Below are positions 58,302 through 64,000 of a DNA stretch of 64,000 nt, piece by piece. The first letter of the stretch is position 1, and each line of letters begins with the position of its first letter. The stretch is from Trichoplax adhaerens (lineage: Eukaryota; Placozoa; Uniplacotomia; Trichoplacea; Trichoplacidae), in the NCBI RefSeq assembly GCF_000150275.1, contig NW_002060959.1:1085746-1149745 (forward strand), given 5' to 3'. A program made the translations under genes and the position numbers. Under the pieces are notes generated by a model, which did not search any database, was not told the DNA's origin, and worked only from the letters and a program-made list of their open reading frames with translations.

Positions 58302-61300
58302 TTGATCATTATTCGAGCTTATATCAACATTTTATTATACTGTATCCAAGATACTAATGAATTATTTTTCAAAATCTCTATATAAGAAATAGCAATGGTA
58401 GTCTATACATTGTTCAATTCTGTGAAGTGATTATTCAAATAAATACTATGAAATTTTTTGTTTTTCCATCTCGGTGACGTTGCCAATTGCAAATAATTCA
58501 TCTCCATATATATCATATTCCTATTCACAAATTATCTAGCATTGCACATTGATTCATAAAAAAATTACTTTACCATAAACCATGCTAGTATGGCTGATAT
58601 GTAAAATCTGAAACTTATAAAGTAGATGACACTGAGGTACAAAATTTATAGTGATGTCTTTTCGTACCGAACACGTGTAATACAATGTGGAACAAGTTTT
58701 ATTCTATTACATTAATATCTTTATAGTAATAAATTGTGAATTTTAACTTTTGCTTACATACTCGCATATATCAATTTAATTCAAACTTTTTTGGGGAATT
58801 AAATCACTGTATGATACTGTAGATAGAATAATGTTGTCATTGTATTTGTAATACACTTGATTTGCTTCTCGGCAATAATTTGGCTTCATGGCAAACTTGA
58901 ATAAAATAGTTTCTTCCTTCGTGGAATCGGTAATCGATATAAATATATATATATTCCTATACTTTGAATGCTTAAAAGTATTTAATAGCGTTATACAGTA
59001 AGTACAACAAGTGATAGACGCCATTTATGAATTTAATTAACAGGTATCGGTTATAAATGAGTGAAAGGATTTGCAGTCCTAATTACTATCTGTTGCTGTA
59101 TAGCAACCTTCATTCGATTTTACTTTACACTATGCAATTAATTCAGCTAATCATTTATGCCTCAGCAAGCTCACGAGCCCATCTAGTACCAAATTTCGTT
59201 TTGATTTTAAGTCTAAGGTACTCCGATCTATTGCACGCCATATGATACAACAACTGATTGAAGGTAAATTAAAGATTTTATATTTTTAAGTTGATAAGAA
59301 CGTTCTCTTTTCACGAATAGAATAAAAATCCAAATGAGCCATGAAGCATTAGCTCTATTTTCGTCGATATGTCATTCGCTAGAATGAGGTAGCTTACTAG
59401 GGGCTAGAGTCGCCAGCATAACTTCTTTGCAAGTGATCGTTAAATTTTATTATTTATAATTAAAGGGTAAATACAAATAAAGCCTCATGTACACATTATA
59501 CAGAACTATAACGTACATTGTCTAGACAAGAAACATTTATAGTAATAAGATATGCTTTCATTGGTGTCATATTACGATTAAGCTTACAACAAAAGAAGAC
59601 CAAATCCACCTCGTAGTTTGTTATTAATTAGAATTACTCATCTAATATTGATTTCTGTACTTTTATGTATTATTGTACACTTTTCGTTTTGCTTTTGGAC
59701 CAAGGTGTAAAACTTTGCCTGTTAGAGCTAGACTTCGGCTACTTTTTATTTCATAAGGGAAATCCTTAGACATGGTGATCTTCCTTGATTGGTTAATGAT
59801 AAGTCGATTAGTTTTTTTCAGTAACATGATGGAATTTTTAGCGGTAAGGTACAGTAGTGAATGGAATATGTATAAAATGGATAGAGTAAGAAGAAATTGA
59901 TGGTGTTCACCAATACTGGTATACTCGATACAGAGCATTTACAACGATTGGTTGAGAGACTCTATCACTAAAGTACTCCTTTGCTTGATGTATATCAGTA
60001 ATGATGAAATATTGGATATCGGATGGATGGGTAACTTTAATCGTATCGACTCTACCTATTGATTTTAATTTTCAGTTAACTGAAAAAAAATTAATTTGTA
60101 AAGGAGAGTGTTATGGCAATATTGCGCTGTGGTGTAGATACTGTGTAATGCCATACACGCGTATACCAGCGTTTTTGGGTATTCTTATTATCAATAATAG
60201 CTAAAAGCGTATGGAAAATAATCAAGTCTTAATTTGATCACTGTGTGATGTGGTAATAGATGGAAGTTATTCGATTATTTTAGCGTCAAGGTGGTAAACA
60301 TCAACTAGGATCACTTTTGAATGTGTTTATTGAATTATATGTTGTGATAATAATGCAGTATAAATATTGCATCCATTTATCATAGTACGCCATGGTGGTA
60401 CCATCGAATTTGAATAATCAGCATGAACCTCTGTTAAATGAGCACATTATCGTAAACCGTCAGTAAAGCGACGGGAGTTTGCACTAGTAAATATTTAAGC
60501 ACATCGATGATTCCTTTGCAAGAGCGCTATAAAAAGTTTTAGTTATCCTTAGAGAGGGCTGGGAAAAAGCTGCAATTTGCTTTAGTTCAATACGTGACAC
60601 AGTCCTTTTTTTAGGCATCAACTGCTCACCTTGACATACGCGTATGCAGAAGTATTGCACGAATTGATATTTGGTCTTTAACAACAAGTAGAGTATAGTC
60701 AAATTCAGCTATTCGATGTTTGAACAGTAGTTTATGGCGATATCATCTGGTAGTGGCCTTAGCAGTATCATATTTTTTGAATATATTTCATCAAGTTGTA
60801 CCTTGTAGTTATGTTCATTTTAAGATTTGCTCTATTTTTAATGAACTCCAATTTGGGATTTGTGGATTGAGAACCTTGGCAGTTCAGAAATTTCTTCATG
60901 ACATTCGTGAATTCAATCAAATGAAAGAGAGGCAGTCACTGTAGCTCAATATTGACATAGTCAGGCTAGCGGATTGACTATTTGAAATCTTTCTCCGAGT
61001 ATGTAAGTAAAATAAATAACGTTTGCATGGTATGCGAATTTCTACAATTATACCAGTGATGGATGATTTCGTTTCAACTGTGCAAACGTGTATTGAAAAA
61101 TTGGTCAGTTACTACGATACATTGGTCGTGATGGTAGTAACATTTCCTTGAGCTTTTATTATGATAGTATTGCGCTTGTAGATAATAAATAAAACCTAGT
61201 GATCATCATTGTGATTTAGGCACATTGCTTTACCATGCATATTCATGGGCAAGTAAGTTATGGTATCAATACTGCATATATACTGTACAAATGAATATGT

Positions 61301-62120
61301 ACTCGGATACCCTTATAAAGCAATAACAGGATAATAAAGTTTATGGCTTATTATAAATTGAAATTGAAATGGTATAGTAACAACGATTGGGGTATGTTGA
61401 TCATAGGGGATTACTATATTCAATTTTTGCTCTGGCACGCATTTTACTCTAGCGTGTGTGTTTGTGCTATTTACCTTGAAGTGATTTGAGCTTACAGATG
61501 CAATAAAAATGGATCACCTATCTCCATTTTTTTATAATAAAGTTCAAGGCCTATTCTAATTGCAAGTAGTACAGTAGCATCAACACGGTTAGGTTGGTGA
61601 TTGCTGTATTTGATTTTTCTTCTGGCAACATTTGTCTGTAGTGTGTGTGTGTTTGTGCTGTTTCTCTTCAAGCAATGTAAGCCTGCAAAGCCGATGGATA
61701 GCGATTGCTTTCCTCCGTTATTTTATCTTTTGTTTATTTGCATCATCTGACAGTATTCTATTCAGCAAGGCCATCATCTGATAGTACTGTCTTCTTGTCA
61801 GCAAGGTCATCATCATGACAGTACTAGTTGGATTTTAAATGGTGCAACTGTGTCTGCAAGAACTGTAAGATCTCATCGGCTCGATACAGTCTATGGATTA
61901 GCAAGTCGATAGTAACTCGCACACTCTACTGTGGCAAGAGAATTTCTGATACAAGGAGATGGATTAATACGCGTATCATTGATTGATTGATATTGTACAG
62001 TACTGAGAAGAGAGTTGTATCTTTCTTGACGTATATCATCAAGTCCAGTTGAAGAAGAAGCCAAAGTCTTGGCCTTGTTATTGTAAGATCGTTGATGACA
62101 ACACTGCATATCGTCTAGTT
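58302..62120. other. Gene-poor region downstream of SEC20/BNIP1
   Basis: No recognisable gene. Small open frames, such as the minus-strand 59663-59938 frame ending in a basic GKVLHLGPKAKRKVYNN segment, might be short exons but match nothing I know. (GT)n-like runs occur near 61456 and 61638. Confidence 0.4.
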
Positions 62121-62121
62121 G

Positions 62122-62510
62122 TTAACAAGGGATCCAATGTTGACATTGATTGAACATTTCAAGCGGTGGTATACTCTACTGTACTGCACTATTTGTACTT
62201 TGGAATCTATGAATACCGTCCAAGTGGAAAATGTTGCTTTACAAATGGCAGTCAAAAGAGACAACTACAGCTGCATTATCCAATTTTTAGCATGTCATGA
62301 CTGCCAACATGATGGCAAGAAGTCGTTAACAAGGGATCCAATGTTGACATTGATTGAACATTTCAAGCAGTGGCAAACTCTACTGTACTGCACTATTTGT
62401 ACTTTGCAATCCATGAATACCGTCCAAGTGGAAAATGTTGCTTTACAAACGGCAGTCAAAAGAGAGACAACTACAGCAGCATTATCCAATTTTTAGCATG
62501 TCATGACTGC
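62122..62510 (+). repeat. Tandem duplication of about 204 bp
   Basis: Two almost identical units start at gttaacaagggatccaatg (about 62125 and 62328). The unit is near a multiple of three and stays open in one frame. A translation such as NKGSNVDI is reminiscent of ankyrin repeats but is broken by stops, so any coding origin is decayed or uncertain. Confidence 0.85.
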
Positions 62511-63230
62511 CAACATCAATGTCGGCAAGATGGAGATGGCCACCTCGCAAGTTGAAAAGGCTAACTGAACAAGATGGCCACTTGGTCACGCATGCAATTG
62601 AGCAAGTGGTTTTCCATCATAATATCGTGTCTCCCATGATCGCCTTACCAGACTGTCAATCAAAGGGCAGCACGCGCAAAGCACGAACGTACAACCGTGC
62701 AAGATTGAGTCGTTTTGCGTCGATCGTTCTCCGTGGAATAGACAGCAGCTGCAGCACTGGAGGACTACGCATGGTCAATAAAAGTGGATGGTTTGGAAAG
62801 TCAAGCATGGATGGTTGTGTGTTGGAAAAGATGGCTGCTACCGATTGAAAGTCATGCCTGTGCCTTGCCTTCATGAACAACAATCCGAGTGATGGCGTAT
62901 TGAGTAGTCCAAGCTTCCGCCTAGCGTTGAGGAGTTTCTTTTGGCTTACGTTATTGTTGTACCTACTGTATGTAGGTCAAGTTGGTGTATGCCAGTGAAT
63001 TGTGGTAACAATCACTGCGTGGTGAATTTCTCCAAGCAGCACCCGTACACCAGTCTTGCTGATGTAAGAAACAAGGGCACCATTGCTGACTGAGTGTTGA
63101 CAGTATGGCATGGAGATGACAACGCCAAGTGTACAGTCAATAACAAATGGCAAAACTATTTTGGGCTTGCGGTACAACAATAAATAAACATCCACAGTCA
63201 CGCAGTTTGCATGTCCACAAGAGTTAGCGT
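62511..63230. other. Unassigned region before the right-end array
   Basis: GC content is higher than the window average. Several short open frames are present on both strands, none recognised. Confidence 0.35.
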
Positions 63231-63469
63231 GGACTTTTGGAAATACCGTACTGTCGAGGACAGTATACTGTACTGGATTTCCACCAGTTAATGATACTGT
63301 AGACAGTGTTGTGTTGTATAGGACGATCTAGGGTTAGTGGAATACTAACAAGTTGTGTTGAAGGTGGGTACTAATGTCCTCTCAATCAGCATGGAAGACA
63401 AGAGATTGGACAGGTAGTTCAAGTTCTTGTAAAGTGAGCAACTAACTCTTCTTCTCTTTTTATTGCATT

Positions 63470-64000
63470 GAAAAGCGCCGGCTTGTATACGTACAGTACG
63501 TTGTTGACACTTGCAACGCATTCTAATTGCAAGTTTGTACAGTACAACCGTGAATTGGCTATCGAACAAGTACAGTACAGTAGAGCGTCCAGTCCAGTAG
63601 TGTCACTAGACTACAGTCCAGAAGACTACAGTGTACAGTACAACGAGCTGGATACTGTACAGTGTACAGTACTGTACTGGAAGGAAACGTCGGTGACAAC
63701 GAGTGACGACCTTCCAGGTTCAGCCCATCGGCCAGCCGTGGGTGTCTCTGGTGTTGTCAAATACTCTACAGTATAGCGTCCAGTAGACTACAGTGTACAG
63801 TACAACGAACTGGATACAGTACTGTACAGTACTGGAACTGGAAAGAAACGTCGGTGACGACGAGTGACCACCATCGAGGTTCAGCCCATCGCCAGCCGTG
63901 GGTATGGCGTCTCTGGTGTTGTCAAATACTCTACAGTATAGCGTCCAGTAGACTACAGTGTACAGTACAACGAACTGGATACAGTACTGTACAGTACTGT
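63470..64000 (+). repeat. Palindrome-rich tandem array (165-190-bp units) at the right edge
   Basis: Units are marked by gcgtccag at 63585, 63776 and 63941, by gaaacgtcggtgac at about 63684 and 63847, and by gtcaaatactctacagtata. The units carry dense tgtacagtactgtac palindromes like those at 28.7-29.7 kb and 25.1 kb. The array continues beyond the window. Confidence 0.85.

Noticed and set aside
1-64000. tRNA, rRNA or snRNA genes
   Set aside because: I looked for B-box-like ggttcga and cloverleaf patterns and saw none convincing; a covariance-model search would be needed to be sure.

Overview
The window is a piece of animal nuclear genome: AT-rich, with many short phase-consistent GT-AG introns and single genes separated by repeat-bearing intergenic DNA. 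It carries animal-type genes: adducin, an NSD-class H3K36 methyltransferase, lysosomal-type beta-hexosaminidases, PSMD4/Rpn10, SEC20/BNIP1 and a BBS10-like chaperonin. Compactness, intron density, base composition and gene content fit a placozoan (Trichoplax/Hoilungia type) or another early-branching animal. This placement is an inference; no marker gene decides it.

Layout. 1-15.7 kb: two tandem adducin genes, both on the minus strand. Copy A runs off the left edge and has an apparent 1-nt frameshift in its third exon. Copy B can be traced through 16 exons to a very long, low-complexity C-terminal tail. 15.7-22.6 kb: gene-poor DNA with a 1.3-kb direct duplication, a decayed alpha-oxoamine synthase (SPT/BioF family) pseudogene and a possible LTR fragment. 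22.7-26.9 kb: two divergently transcribed, intronless GH20 beta-hexosaminidases, both ending in an ER-retrieval tetrapeptide (RDEL and KDEL). 27-29.8 kb: a tandem array rich in TACTGTAC-type palindromes, leading into PSMD4 (29.8-33.7 kb, plus strand). 34.9-38.8 kb: a complete NSD methyltransferase (minus strand). 39-43 kb: two different tandem-repeat arrays. 43.8-49.1 kb: a BBS10-like chaperonin (plus) with a minisatellite in one intron. 49.7-54.5 kb: a multi-exon minus-strand gene encoding a degenerate TIR-like domain, a SARM1-like TIR, a second TIR lacking the catalytic Glu, and a C-terminal SLOG/LOG-type Rossmann domain. 56.8-58.3 kb: SEC20/BNIP1 (plus). 58.3-64 kb: gene-poor, with local duplications and another palindrome-rich array at the right end.

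The strongest candidate for an undescribed system is the TIR-TIR-TIR-SLOG gene. It fuses in one animal protein the two modules that bacterial Thoeris anti-phage systems place in separate proteins (TIR NADase signal maker, SLOG signal sensor). The next most unusual items are the ER-retrieval-tagged intronless hexosaminidases and the extended adducin tail. The other genes are housekeeping genes with no evident functional clustering.
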